Positions 36,471-45,397 of a DNA stretch of 64,000 nucleotides are shown here, piece after piece. Each line of letters starts with the position of its first letter. Position 1 is the first letter of the stretch. The notes below the pieces were generated by a model. It had not been told where the DNA came from, ran no database searches, and saw only the letters and a list, made by a program, of their open reading frames with translations. The translations under genes and the position numbers were made by a program. Origin of the DNA: Tectiglobus sp965223355 (GTDB lineage: Bacteria > Pseudomonadota > Alphaproteobacteria > Rhizobiales > Hyphomicrobiaceae); contig CBDCWE010000003.1 of NCBI GenBank assembly GCA_965223355.1, positions 3,472,001 through 3,536,000 of the forward strand. The letters are read 5' to 3'.

Positions 36471-36790
36471 CAATTTATCCTAATATTTGATTATGATCAC
36501 GCGACCGAGACCCCTTGACGACGACCTTGTAATTTTCCGAGCGCTGAAACTATCGGCGTCCGACCACTGCTCCCCGTCGCAACGATGCGGCACACAAAAC
36601 CAGATCGAGACTAGCAAATTGGCGCGCAGCTTGCAGCAGCAATGGCGGCAGCATTTGAGTGTTGCACGCCGAGATCAAATCGGCAGGCGATACTTAAAAT
36701 GTCACGACACCGACGACTTAACGACGTTCAGTTGCCATAGTGCTTTGGCATTGAGTTCCAATCAGATTTGTCTTAAGAAGATAGATCAAC

Positions 36791-36819
36791 TTGAATGAAT
36801 ATCTGCATAATATTTATAT
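36791..36819 (+). promoter_or_regulatory. Sigma70-like promoter candidate, proximal
   Basis: TTGAAT at 36791-36796 and TTATAT at 36814-36819 are separated by 17 bases, about 50 bases before the chosen start at 36870. The -35 hexamer is identical to the distal candidate. AT-rich sequence gives chance matches, so confidence is limited. Confidence 0.35.
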
Positions 36820-36869
36820 CAAATTAGTTTGTTGTATGAATGCAACTGAGTGGTTGTAAGAGCGGTGGA

Positions 36870-38348
36870 ATGAGCGAATACAGAATAACTGAGACCAGAG
36901 GTGCTCTCGCTGGCAATGCGTCGGAACGGCTGCCCTATCAGTTTGACCGACAGGCCCGCCAACACCCAATCTCTGCCCCGATGTCTGTCGCAAGGCGGTG
37001 CTTGGTTGTCGGCGAATTCACCGCCGTCATATTGGCGGCGATACTGGCGAAATGGATCTATCTTGATTGGATGCTTGCCAGCTACCCCGACGCCTGGCCC
37101 TACGTTGCCGCCTCAGCCGGTCTGGCCGTCGCGGTTTGTGTCACGCACAAGCAGATGGGCCTCTACGACGATGAAAGCCTGATCGGGCCGGCCCTCAATT
37201 TGGGCAAACTGTTGGGCGGCCTTGCGATCGCCTTTCTGGTTTTGCTCGGTCTGCTCTATGCTGTGAAGCTGTCCGAGGCGGTCTCGCGCGGATGGATTGC
37301 GACGTGGTTTATCGCCGTCGCCGTCGTTCTCGTGCCGTTGCGTGCATACGTCATCCATCTGATCGGTCGCGGCCTGGCGAGCGGGATGTTGAAACGGCGC
37401 ATCGCGGTTGTCGGCTCTGCGCAGTTCGCCGGTGATTTGGCCGGCAGGATCACAGAGACCGAAGGCCTGTCCTATCAGATTGACGTCTATGGCCTGCACC
37501 CGGCGGCGGCGGCGGACCCGCGCGTTGCGGGCGCGCTTGGCGATCTTGAAACAGCGTTGTTGAACGAGCAATACGACCAGGTGTTTGTTGCTATACCGGC
37601 AGCGGAGTCTGAAAACATTCAAAAGGTCGTCAGAACCCTTGGATGTTATGCGACGGAGCTGATGTTGATCACGGACCTGACTGCGCCGCTGATCACCACC
37701 ACCGGCGCCCGGCAAATCGGGGGCGTGCGGGCCGACATTGTTCACCTGCTCCCCGGATCCGAGCATTCCTGGTTCCTGAAACGCATGCTTGACGTGATTT
37801 TGGCGTCGATTGCTTTGGTGTTGCTGCTGCCCGTCCTGCTGCTCGTCGCTGTCGCGGTTCGATTGGACAGCCCCGGGCCGGCATTGTTTCGCCAACGACG
37901 CAGCGGTCAAAACGGCAGCACATTCCGCATCTACAAGTTTCGCACGATGGTGCAGGCCGACGAGGGCGACAACGTGGTGCAAGCGATACGGAACGACCGC
38001 CGCGTGACCAGGCTCGGCCGTATACTGCGGGCCACGAGCATCGATGAACTGCCACAGCTGATCAACGTTTTGCTCGGCCACATGTCGCTGGTCGGACCGC
38101 GGCCCCACGCCGTCTCCCACGACCTCCAGTTCGAGCAACAGTTCGATTTGTTCTCCCGCCGGCGCCGGGTCAAGCCCGGTATTACCGGCTGGGCTCAGAT
38201 TAACGGCTATCGCGGCGAGACGAGAACCTCGGCGGATGTGCAACGGCGCATGGAATACGACCTCTACTACATCAACAATTGGTCGATCTGGTTAGACATC
38301 GAGATCATGGCACGGACCTTGCTCGTCGTGTTTAGAGGCGCCTATTGA
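36870..38348 (+). CDS. Polyprenyl-phosphate hexose-1-phosphate transferase (initiating enzyme)
   Basis: A 492-residue polyprenyl glycosylphosphotransferase, which starts repeat-unit assembly by moving a sugar-1-phosphate to undecaprenyl phosphate in the inner membrane. It has four N-terminal membrane helices (about 40-165), a CoA-binding-like domain (180-290), another helix (DVILASIALVLLLPVLLLVA) and the C-terminal catalytic domain. Catalytic motifs are FRIYKFRTM, SIDELPQLINVL, MSLVGPRPH and KPGITGWAQINGYRGET. ATG 36870 is chosen for its nearby purine-rich site; 36840 is an alternative. It is the first gene of the locus. The sugar, glucose or galactose, is not resolved. Confidence 0.92.
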   Translation: MSEYRITETRGALAGNASERLPYQFDRQARQHPISAPMSVARRCLVVGEFTAVILAAILAKWIYLDWMLASYPDAWPYVAASAGLAVAVCVTHKQMGLYDDESLIGPALNLGKLLGGLAIAFLVLLGLLYAVKLSEAVSRGWIATWFIAVAVVLVPLRAYVIHLIGRGLASGMLKRRIAVVGSAQFAGDLAGRITETEGLSYQIDVYGLHPAAAADPRVAGALGDLETALLNEQYDQVFVAIPAAESENIQKVVRTLGCYATELMLITDLTAPLITTTGARQIGGVRADIVHLLPGSEHSWFLKRMLDVILASIALVLLLPVLLLVAVAVRLDSPGPALFRQRRSGQNGSTFRIYKFRTMVQADEGDNVVQAIRNDRRVTRLGRILRATSIDELPQLINVLLGHMSLVGPRPHAVSHDLQFEQQFDLFSRRRRVKPGITGWAQINGYRGETRTSADVQRRMEYDLYYINNWSIWLDIEIMARTLLVVFRGAY

Positions 38349-38442
38349 GGCACGTGCTGCAACCGGCCGATGTCGTTGCGGGTTTGAAGGATTGGCGTTG
38401 GCCCGGCGAAACCTGCAAACAACGTGCGTCACCTGCGGACAA

Positions 38443-38488
38443 CTTGCAAAATGTCGGCTTGCAAAAAATGTCGGCTTGCAAATGTCGG
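38443..38488. repeat. Three tandem CTTGCAAAATGTCGG units with varying A tract
   Basis: Units at 38443-38457, 38458-38474 and 38475-38488 differ only in the length of the A run (four, six and three A residues; 15, 17 and 14 bases). The array lies in the 170-base gap just before the WecB/TagA gene. Slippage at such a repeat could alter promoter or ribosome-site spacing, though this is only a possibility. Confidence 0.6.
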
Positions 38489-38517
38489 CCGAGGATGCGG
38501 AGTGCGATTGACCCAAG

Positions 38518-39261
38518 ATGAAACAGTTCATCGTGCAAGGCGTTGAAGTCAATTGCGATGCGCTCGGAGCGACCACATCGCGAATTGTGGGCGATTGCAA
38601 CAGCGAGTCCTCATTCGCCGTCTTCACACTCAATCTCGATCACGTCGTCAAGCTCCAAGACGATGCGAGTTTTCGCGCTGCCTACAGGAGGGCGCGCTAC
38701 GTCACAGCTGACGGCATGCCGGTGGTCTGGGCAGGCCGACTGTCGGGCGCGCCGGTCGAGCGGGTGACGGGTGCCGATCTCATCGAACCGTTGTGCGCTG
38801 AAGCCGCCAAGGCGGGTTGCCCGGTCTATCTGTTCGGCAGCGAGTTCGCATCGCTGGCTAGCGCTGCACGTCATTTGAAAGCGGCCATCCCGGACCTTGA
38901 GCTGTCGGGGGTGTGTGCACCCGAGTTCGGATTTGATCCGACCTCAGAGCGTGCTGCAGAGTATGCCCGACAGATCGCTCGCTCTGGCGCGAAAATCTGC
39001 TTTGTGGCGCTCGGGGCTCCGAAGCAGGAGGTGTTTTCGTCGTTCGCTATCGACAGGGTCGACGGTGTTGCGTTCGTTTGCATTGGCGCCGGCCTCGACT
39101 TTCTGTCGGGCAAGCAGAAGCGTGCACCGGGCTGGGTTGGTCGGTATGGTGTGGAGTGGCTCTGGCGGCTGCTTTCGAACCCGCGACGGTTGGCAGCGCG
39201 CTACGTCCGTTGCCTGCTGATCCTGCCAAATGTCCTAATGGCGAGGTCGGCGAAGTCGTAA
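38518..39261 (+). CDS. WecB/TagA/CpsF family glycosyltransferase
   Basis: A 247-residue GT26-family enzyme, which adds a sugar (ManNAc or a related residue) to the lipid-linked first sugar on the cytoplasmic face. Signature parts are YVTADGMPVVWAGR, VYLFGSE, ALGAPKQEVF and IGAGLDFLSGKQKRAP. The Asp in the TADGMP segment corresponds to the proposed base. Length matches the family. It follows the initiating transferase and a small repeat array. The sugar specificity is not predictable. Confidence 0.9.
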   Translation: MKQFIVQGVEVNCDALGATTSRIVGDCNSESSFAVFTLNLDHVVKLQDDASFRAAYRRARYVTADGMPVVWAGRLSGAPVERVTGADLIEPLCAEAAKAGCPVYLFGSEFASLASAARHLKAAIPDLELSGVCAPEFGFDPTSERAAEYARQIARSGAKICFVALGAPKQEVFSSFAIDRVDGVAFVCIGAGLDFLSGKQKRAPGWVGRYGVEWLWRLLSNPRRLAARYVRCLLILPNVLMARSAKS

Positions 39262-39423
39262 ACCGACGTCAGGCGGGGCCTGGCGAACTGCTTGGTCATT
39301 GCGGCTCTTTATGCTGCCACTGCTGGCCGCCGCGCAACCCGACATGAGATCATGGCCGTTGGCTGGCCGGGGGCGGGCAGCGGCGTGGTTTGAGCTCACT
39401 CCGAACGGCTATCGGCCCGCGCA

Positions 39424-40491
39424 ATGCAACCAAACGAAGACAGGCCTGATGTGTTGCAAGAAGACAAAAAGTACGTCCTGGTCACCGGCGGTGCGGGCTA
39501 CATTGGCTCCCATGCCAGTAAAGCCCTCAACAGTGCAGGCTTCACGCCGGTTGCCTTTGACAACCTCGTCTACGGTCATGATTGGGCCGTCAAGTGGGGA
39601 CCGCTCGAAACCGGCGACCTACTCGACAGGAAGCGCCTGGATGATGTTCTCGAGCACTACCGGCCGATCGCCATCATGCACTTTGCCGCCTTTGCCTACG
39701 TTGGCGAATCCGTCGACAACCCGTGCAAATACTATCGCAATAATTTCGCCGGCTCGCTCAACCTGATCGAGGCGGCGGTCGACCACGGCATTGAGAACTT
39801 CATTTTCTCAAGCACGTGTGCGACCTACGGTGTGCCGGAATTTTTGCCAATCGATGAACAGACGGATCAAAATCCGATCAATCCTTACGGCGCATCGAAG
39901 CTGATGGTGGAACGGCTGCTCGCCGACGTCGCGGCGGCCCACGGCATGCGCTACATTGCGTTGCGATATTTCAACGCGGCGGGCGCCGATCCGGACGGCC
40001 AAATCGGCGAGGTCCACGACCCCGAAACACACCTCATTCCACTTGTTCTCGACGCCGCCTCGGGCCGGCGCGCAAACATTTCGGTTTTCGGCACGGACTA
40101 CGACACGGCCGACGGCACCTGCATCCGCGACTATATTCATGTCACCGATCTGGCCGCTGCGCATGTTCGGTCGCTCGTGACCTTGCTCGATGGCGGGCCG
40201 TCTCAGGTTTTCAATCTGGGGCTGGGGTTTGGCTTCTCAGTGTTGGAGGTCATCGCGGCGGTAGAAGCGGTATCGGGACTGGATGTCCCCGTCGTTTATG
40301 GCGATCGCCGAGCGGGCGACCCGGCGGTTCTGGTGAGCAATCCCAACCGGGCAATGGAGGTTCTTGGCTGGCAGCCGGAGTTTACAGATCTTGAAGCGAT
40401 CATCGCGACGGCGTGGGCCTGGCACCAGAAACATGCATCTGTGACCGCTGCGAGCGAGACCACAACGGCAGGTTCCGGCGCGCCAACTTAA
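39424..40491 (+). CDS. galE: UDP-glucose 4-epimerase
   Basis: A 355-residue extended SDR. It has TGGAGYIGSH for NAD binding, SSTCATYG with the catalytic threonine/serine site, and YGASK with Tyr155 and Lys159. RYFNAAGADPDGQIGE and the RDYIHVTDLAAAH segment are typical of GalE. It supplies UDP-galactose (or the N-acetyl form) for the polysaccharide. A 13-residue N-terminal extension precedes the Rossmann domain, so a later start is possible, but no in-frame ATG lies before VLVTGG. It is located between glycosyltransferases, as expected for a dedicated sugar supplier. Confidence 0.93.
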   Translation: MQPNEDRPDVLQEDKKYVLVTGGAGYIGSHASKALNSAGFTPVAFDNLVYGHDWAVKWGPLETGDLLDRKRLDDVLEHYRPIAIMHFAAFAYVGESVDNPCKYYRNNFAGSLNLIEAAVDHGIENFIFSSTCATYGVPEFLPIDEQTDQNPINPYGASKLMVERLLADVAAAHGMRYIALRYFNAAGADPDGQIGEVHDPETHLIPLVLDAASGRRANISVFGTDYDTADGTCIRDYIHVTDLAAAHVRSLVTLLDGGPSQVFNLGLGFGFSVLEVIAAVEAVSGLDVPVVYGDRRAGDPAVLVSNPNRAMEVLGWQPEFTDLEAIIATAWAWHQKHASVTAASETTTAGSGAPT

Positions 40492-40566
40492 GGGTGGCGG
40501 AACATATCTGGGTTTGGTGACGTGCAGGCCAACTGCATCGCCGAACGATACTGGGTGAGATCGTCA

Positions 40567-41676
40567 ATGCTACGCGTCTGTTTCATCATGGAACAACATC
40601 TGGGTCACCAAACCTATGCTCAGAACATCCGCCGGTTCCTGGAGCACGACCCGCAGATCGTGGCTGAATGGGTGCCTGTGACCTACACCAAGCCGAACGG
40701 TGCGATTGAGAAACTTCCCTTCCTGACAACGCATATGCGCGGCACCTTGCGTGGCCGCCAGCAAGTGCGCGCGGCAATGCATAACTCGCCGGCCGATGCG
40801 TTTTTCTTTAACACCCAAGTGCCTGCGGCGTTGGCCGGTGGATTGATAGCGCGCAAGCCATATGTCGTCGCAACCGACATCACACCGCTCCAGTACGATG
40901 CGATGTCCGAAGCCTATCATCATAGCCCCGACGCACCGGGCCTTATCAAATCCTACAAGCACCGCATCAACCAGAACGTCTTTCGCGGCGCGGCGCGATT
41001 GCTGCCGTGGTCTTCATGGACCGGCCACTCAATGGTTCACGACTATGGCGCTGATCCGGCCCGCGTCGAGGTCTTGGCACCGGGCGTCGACCTCAAGCTC
41101 TGGCAACCATCACAGCCGGACCCGACCGGACCGCTCAAAATTCTTTTCGTCGGCGGCGACTTCGAGCGCAAAGGCGGTCCGTTGCTCATCAATGCGTTCC
41201 GCTCCCTGTCAACGGGGACGGCGGAATTGCATGTCGTCACGCGCTCGGCGCTGGCACGCGAACCGGGTCTAACGGTCTACAACGATCTCAAACCCAACAC
41301 GCCGGAGCTGATCGACCTCTACAAGCGTTGCAATGTATTCGTGCTGCCGACCCGGGCCGAGGCTTTCGGCATTGCAGCGGTCGAGGCGAGCGCTGCCGGG
41401 CTGCCTGTCATCGCAACCCGTACCGGCGGTCTGGTTGATATCGTCGGCGATACCGAGACGGGTTATCTGATTGCAGCCGACGACGAGAAGGCTTTGCATC
41501 AGCGTCTTTACCGCCTCGCCGAGGACCCGCCACTGCGCGTTCAAATGGGCCGCGCGGCGCGCAAACGCGCCGAACAGCGCTTCGATGCACGGCAAAATGC
41601 CCGCCGCCTGGTCGATTGCCTATCCGAAATCGCAGTGCGTGAAAATGCGCCACACCTGTCTGTTGGCAAATCTTGA
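40567..41676 (+). CDS. GT4-type glycosyltransferase
   Basis: A 369-residue GT-B glycosyltransferase of family 4. The start at ATG 40567 (MLRVCFIMEQHLGHQTYAQN) opens the N-terminal Rossmann half with a donor-site histidine region. The C-terminal half has ILFVGGDFERKGG, and the EX7E motif in RAEAFGIAAVEASAAGLPV. It retains the nucleotide sugar configuration as all GT4 enzymes do; acceptor and donor are unknown. It is followed by repeat copy D and the convergent flippase gene. Confidence 0.9.
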   Translation: MLRVCFIMEQHLGHQTYAQNIRRFLEHDPQIVAEWVPVTYTKPNGAIEKLPFLTTHMRGTLRGRQQVRAAMHNSPADAFFFNTQVPAALAGGLIARKPYVVATDITPLQYDAMSEAYHHSPDAPGLIKSYKHRINQNVFRGAARLLPWSSWTGHSMVHDYGADPARVEVLAPGVDLKLWQPSQPDPTGPLKILFVGGDFERKGGPLLINAFRSLSTGTAELHVVTRSALAREPGLTVYNDLKPNTPELIDLYKRCNVFVLPTRAEAFGIAAVEASAAGLPVIATRTGGLVDIVGDTETGYLIAADDEKALHQRLYRLAEDPPLRVQMGRAARKRAEQRFDARQNARRLVDCLSEIAVRENAPHLSVGKS

Positions 41677-41720
41677 GCAGTTGCCGCACAACCGACCAAT
41701 AGAGAGGCGATCATCTTGGT

Positions 41721-41880
41721 GCCTTCTGAACAAGTCCGAGGTCCAGGGGCCAGCCCCTGGTCGGGGTGTTTGAGGGGCTGAAAGCCCCTCAAGGATCGCC
41801 GCCAAGCGGCGATGCGTCAAGGGCTCTGCCCTTAACGATCCCGCCAAAGGGCATTGCCCTTTGGAAACCTGAGACTTGTC
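41721..41880 (+). repeat. Mosaic hairpin repeat, copy D (five stem-loops)
   Basis: Contains CCAGGGGCCAGCCCCTGG (41743-41760), GAGGGGC with GCCCCTC, TCGCCGCCAAGCGGCGA, a GTCAAGGGC/GCCCTTAAC stem and CCAAAGGGC with GCCCTTTGG. It starts CCTTCTGAACAAGTCC, like A and C. It fills the space between convergent genes ending at 41676 (+) and 41879 (-). Its last bases run into the stop codon of the flippase gene. Confidence 0.85.
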
Positions 41881-43381
41881 AGCCTGACCTGTGCAAAACC
41901 GTGCTGCGCTCGCGCACGGCGTGAATTGCGTTTCTGACGTCGCTCATTTTGAGGAGACCGAGGATCATGGCGCTCGTGAAATAAAGTCCCGATAACAAGA
42001 TCGCGGCGAGCACCACCGGCAGCGTCGGCAGCATCACAATCGGGATGATCGTTGCAGCCGTAACCAGGCCCGCGCGCAGCAGATCAAACACCGCTGCGTG
42101 CGACAGAACACCGCGCGGCAACAGATATGCCAGCGACAGCAACATAACAACCTCGGCGATACCAAAGGCGATCATCAAACCAACCGCACCGTTTCCAAAT
42201 CGCGATTGACAAATGTTGATCGCAACCCACGCCAATCCGGCTGCGATAATCACATTGACGAACTTCGCCACGGCCAGCTCCTTTGTCTTGCCGAGTGCGT
42301 TGAACGTTGTGCCGATTAAGAAGTTGAGAAACAGAACGGGCAGGATCGGGGCTGAGGTGCGCAATATCTGGGCGGCGCTGGCGAAGTCACCGGCGCCGTA
42401 GATCAAGGCGATTACAAAGTCGGCAAACACATAGAGCGCCGCGCTCGCCAGCGCGCTGGTTGCCAGCAGCAGCCGCGCGGTTGATTTGAGCAATTGACGA
42501 AGCTCGGGAATGTGTTGGGCGGCGCGGGAGATTTCCGGGTAGGTTGCCGTGGCCATAATAGAGGCCGGGGCGATGATCGTGCCGAGCACCGTGCGCGCGG
42601 CGCCGTACCATCCGACCACCTCGGTCGGAGTCAGGACGGACAGGATAAGGACGTCAAGAAACGGCTGCAGTGCAAGTGTCAGCAAGAAAACAACGATCGG
42701 TGCACCGCTGACCAGCAGCTCGCGAACGGTATGCCGGGCCGGCGGCGCAAACTTCACGCCGATGCGATTGGCGAGCATGAGACACAACATCAGCGCGCCG
42801 CTGGCACCAACCACTTGCGCCACGATGACACCCGGCAAACCTGCACCCAGAACCAGGAACAGCAGCGTCGCCGCGACAGTCAATATGCGCCCGACAACTG
42901 TCGTGAACACGTCCAGGTCCATGCGATCGCGGCCACGAAACAAGTACCCGATCGGGAAGGCAATCGTCGTCGGGAAACTGAACAGGACGGCCAGTACCGA
43001 AAGCAAGACAATGTCGTTGCCGTAGCCCAAGACGAACGTGATCGCCGCCGCGACAAGCATCGCGATCACGGTTCCAAGCATACGGATCACAACAGCGCTG
43101 CCAAGGAACGTGGCCTCGTCCGTTCGCCCCCGCGCACTTTCCCTGATCATGTAATTGCTCTGTCCCCAGTCAACGGCAACGTTAACAAAGGTCACAATTG
43201 TTATGATGATGTAGTAGCGCCCGAACTCGGTTGCCCCGAGATAGCGGCCCAGTACGGCAGCCAAGACAATCCCGAGCACCGTCGTTGCAACTTGCCCAAC
43301 GCCGAGGTGAAGGACGTTGCGGATCAACATGCCGGTTTTCTGATCGAGCTTCGGTTGCTCCTTTTGTACTTTGTCGTCCAT
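41879..43381 (-). CDS. Polysaccharide flippase (Wzx/oligosaccharide transporter family)
   Basis: A 500-residue membrane protein with about 14 helices of the MATE-like polysaccharide transporter family, which moves undecaprenyl-linked repeat units to the periplasm. It begins MDDKVQKEQPKLDQKTG and enters the first helix at LHLGVGQVATTVLGIVLAAV; conserved features are FGRYYIIITIVTFVNVAVDW and the paired helices to the end. The start 43381 is chosen over 43462 as GGGGA lies just upstream. It faces the glycosyltransferase and GT2 genes. No Wzy polymerase is seen in this window. Confidence 0.9.
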   Translation of the reverse strand: MDDKVQKEQPKLDQKTGMLIRNVLHLGVGQVATTVLGIVLAAVLGRYLGATEFGRYYIIITIVTFVNVAVDWGQSNYMIRESARGRTDEATFLGSAVVIRMLGTVIAMLVAAAITFVLGYGNDIVLLSVLAVLFSFPTTIAFPIGYLFRGRDRMDLDVFTTVVGRILTVAATLLFLVLGAGLPGVIVAQVVGASGALMLCLMLANRIGVKFAPPARHTVRELLVSGAPIVVFLLTLALQPFLDVLILSVLTPTEVVGWYGAARTVLGTIIAPASIMATATYPEISRAAQHIPELRQLLKSTARLLLATSALASAALYVFADFVIALIYGAGDFASAAQILRTSAPILPVLFLNFLIGTTFNALGKTKELAVAKFVNVIIAAGLAWVAINICQSRFGNGAVGLMIAFGIAEVVMLLSLAYLLPRGVLSHAAVFDLLRAGLVTAATIIPIVMLPTLPVVLAAILLSGLYFTSAMILGLLKMSDVRNAIHAVRERSTVLHRSG

Positions 43382-44193
43382 TCCCCATCCCAGGAAAGTG
43401 TGGCTTGGGACCGTCGGTCGATCAGGTCGCCGTCTTGTTGCCTCACACCATCGTTCGGACACGCCAGGGCGAGTTGGTGGTCGTCCTCAACAACCGCGAC
43501 AACCTGTCAGACCAAGCTCGAACCACTCCGCTCCAGTCCGGCCCGAGCATCACAGATCGCGAGACGTGCCATCGCCCAAACCGGACCGAGACTGCCTCAG
43601 GTAACCTGTTGGTGAGCTCCGACCAAGCCGAAAGTGGCAAAATTGCATAAAGAGTGAACGGAGCGAGCTACGCTTGTGAGCGACTTGGTATCGCAGCCCA
43701 CGTTATGGCAGTCGGCTGATTATCGTTACTCGATGAAAGACTTTTGCGGTCGTGCTGCTTGCTTGTGTGATCATTGCGACGGGATCGCACGGTTGTGCGA
43801 TCCATGCCGCAGTCGCCGTGCGCAAGTAGACCGACCTGTGCTCGCCATCGGCACAAACTGAATAGACTGCGACGTGAAATATCAGGGCGTTGTTCGCCTA
43901 GTGATCTCAATCACCTAAAATGGCGCATTGAGATGCGCCATTTTAGGTGATTGAGATCACTAGAATTGCGTTGGGAGCGGGCCTGCTTGATGATAGAAGG
44001 CGCTGAGATTTGGCGATCGGTAGCGAAAGCGTCGTTCACGCGCGTGCGATAGTTCGGGTCACTTCGGTGCACCATCGAAGGAGCAATACCGCAAAACAAG
44101 CCTGGAAAGCAGCGCCCGTTTTGGCTGCCGCCGCCGGACCCTATTGCAACGGGCTTCCCTCATACGTAGTTATATACAACAAGGTTGTCATTG
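43382..44193. other. Gene-free region between divergent flippase and GT2 genes
   Basis: About 810 bases with no frame resembling a family. It holds a perfect 30-bp palindrome (43898-43963, listed separately) and the promoters of both flanking genes. Short frames here are judged chance. A degraded gene cannot be excluded. Confidence 0.5.
43898..43963. repeat. Perfect 30-bp palindrome with six-base loop
   Basis: Arms 43898-43927 and 43934-43963 are exact reverse complements (beginning CTAGTGATCTCAATCACC) around TTGAGA. The end TGATTGAGATCACTAG recurs with one change at 45166-45181, beyond the next gene. Neither arm has a T tract beyond CCATTTT. It could be a terminator, a recombination site or a palindromic repeat element. 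Confidence 0.65.
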
Positions 44194-45165
44194 ATGTCTG
44201 GACCACACATTCCTCGATTGAGCATCGGACTGCCGGTCTACAATGGTGAACAGTTCCTGCGATCGGCGATAGAATCGCTGCTCGCGCAAACGTTCACTGA
44301 TTTCGAGCTGATCATCTCCGACAATTGCTCAACCGACAGCACACCGGCCATCTGCCAGGAATTTGCCGCACGCGATGCGCGCGTGCACTATCACGTCAAC
44401 GACACCAACATCGGCGCTGCCGGAAACTTCAACAGTGTCGTCGGACGTGCACAAGGCTATTACTTTGTCTGGGCAAATCACGACGACCTCTGGAAGCCGA
44501 CGTGTTTTGAACGCTGCGTAGAGGCGTTGGACAACGACGGTGATGCCGTTGTGGCGTTCGGACGGTCGGAAGTGATCGATGAGGCGGGCAGGGTTGTCAC
44601 CGGCGCCGTGGCAAACCTGCAACTCGATGCCGACAAGCCGGAGTTGCGCGTTAAACGCTACATCGACCTGCAGGATTGCCTTCAGGACCATGATCCATCA
44701 CAACCGCGTCCGCACCAGTCAATTACGGGGCTTTGGACACTTGCCTTTGGCGTCATGCGAAAGCATGTGCTGCTCAAAACCCCTTTGATCGGACCATATG
44801 TGGCATCAGACACGGTTCTAATCGAAGAATTGCTCATGCATGGTCGCTTTGTTGAGATCGATGAGGTGTTGTTCTTCAAGCGCGATCACGCAAAGAATTC
44901 CACCCGCGCCCACAACCAAGAGCGCGATCGGACGACCTGGTTTACCGGCCGTCAGGCCGGCGGTATCCTGATGCCCAAGTTCCGCGTGCTCGTGGAACGG
45001 CTCAAGGCGGCATTCAGGGCGCCGGCTGCATGGCGCGCGAAGCTTGCATGCGCGTACGTTATACTGAGCAGATACCTGATGCGACGCGGCGCTTTCAAGG
45101 CTGCCCTGGTGGAAATGGCAAACAACGCCAAGCGGATCACCGGCTTCAGGTCTTCGCCGCGCTAG
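44194..45165 (+). CDS. GT2 family glycosyltransferase
   Basis: A 323-residue GT-A glycosyltransferase of family 2. It opens with RLSIGLPVYNGEQFLRSAIE, then LIISDNCSTDSTPAI for the nucleotide and WANHDDLWKP, where the HDD takes the place of DXD and binds the metal. The start at ATG 44194 follows AAGG at 44181-44184; a TTG nine bases upstream is less likely. No membrane helix is evident, so it works on the cytoplasmic face. Flanked by copies of a short palindromic motif. Sugar unknown. Confidence 0.9.
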   Translation: MSGPHIPRLSIGLPVYNGEQFLRSAIESLLAQTFTDFELIISDNCSTDSTPAICQEFAARDARVHYHVNDTNIGAAGNFNSVVGRAQGYYFVWANHDDLWKPTCFERCVEALDNDGDAVVAFGRSEVIDEAGRVVTGAVANLQLDADKPELRVKRYIDLQDCLQDHDPSQPRPHQSITGLWTLAFGVMRKHVLLKTPLIGPYVASDTVLIEELLMHGRFVEIDEVLFFKRDHAKNSTRAHNQERDRTTWFTGRQAGGILMPKFRVLVERLKAAFRAPAAWRAKLACAYVILSRYLMRRGAFKAALVEMANNAKRITGFRSSPR

Positions 45166-45181
45166 TGATTGAGACCACTAG
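45162..45181. repeat. Short palindromic copy of the 43.9-kb motif
   Basis: CTAGTGATTGAGACCACTAG, with 6-bp ends CTAGTG and CACTAG, overlaps the stop codon (45163-45165) of the GT2 gene. Its right 16 bases match 43948-43963 with one change. It directly precedes repeat copy E. Confidence 0.5.
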
Positions 45182-45184
45182 GTC

Positions 45185-45269
45185 TGTAACCAATCGCCGT
45201 TTCACGGCGATCCTTGAGGGGCTTTCAGCCCCTCAAACACCCCGACCAGGGGATGATCCCCTGGACCCC
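45185..45269 (-). repeat. Mosaic hairpin repeat, copy E (three stem-loops, reverse)
   Basis: On the minus strand it carries CCAGGGGATCATCCCCTGG, GAGGGGC with GCCCCTC and TCGCCGTGAAACGGCGA. In the third stem C-to-T and G-to-A changes keep pairing relative to the other copies. Right flank GGCGATTGGTTA is as in B and F. It lies between convergent genes ending at 45165 (+) and 45398 (-). Confidence 0.8.
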
Positions 45270-45397
45270 ACGAGATCGTGGCTTTGGGTGGTCGGGCGTG
45301 GCGCCGGGAGCGGTTGTGCTCGCTCAGAATGGCCACAGGCGCGAACTTGCCGCGATTGACCGGAAGCACTGTTGAGCCCGATCAACGGCGGATTGGC

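Larger units (their letters stand above)
36173..36869. other. AT-rich leader of the polysaccharide locus, no convincing gene
   Basis: From about 36360 to 36850 the base composition shifts sharply to AT-rich compared with the flanks. A 103-codon frame at 36487-36798 has no family resemblance or ribosome site and is not called. Two promoter-like pairs are listed separately. Such low-GC leaders are common before surface polysaccharide genes and may mark transferred DNA or a binding region for nucleoid proteins. Confidence 0.6.

Noticed and set aside
36487..36798. A 103-codon frame in the AT-rich leader
   Set aside because: No ribosome site, no family resemblance and biased composition from the AT-rich DNA.
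42494..43615. A 373-codon plus-strand frame over the flippase
   Set aside because: Composition is charged and glutamine-rich, as expected for the complement of membrane helices; the minus strand encodes a clear flippase.
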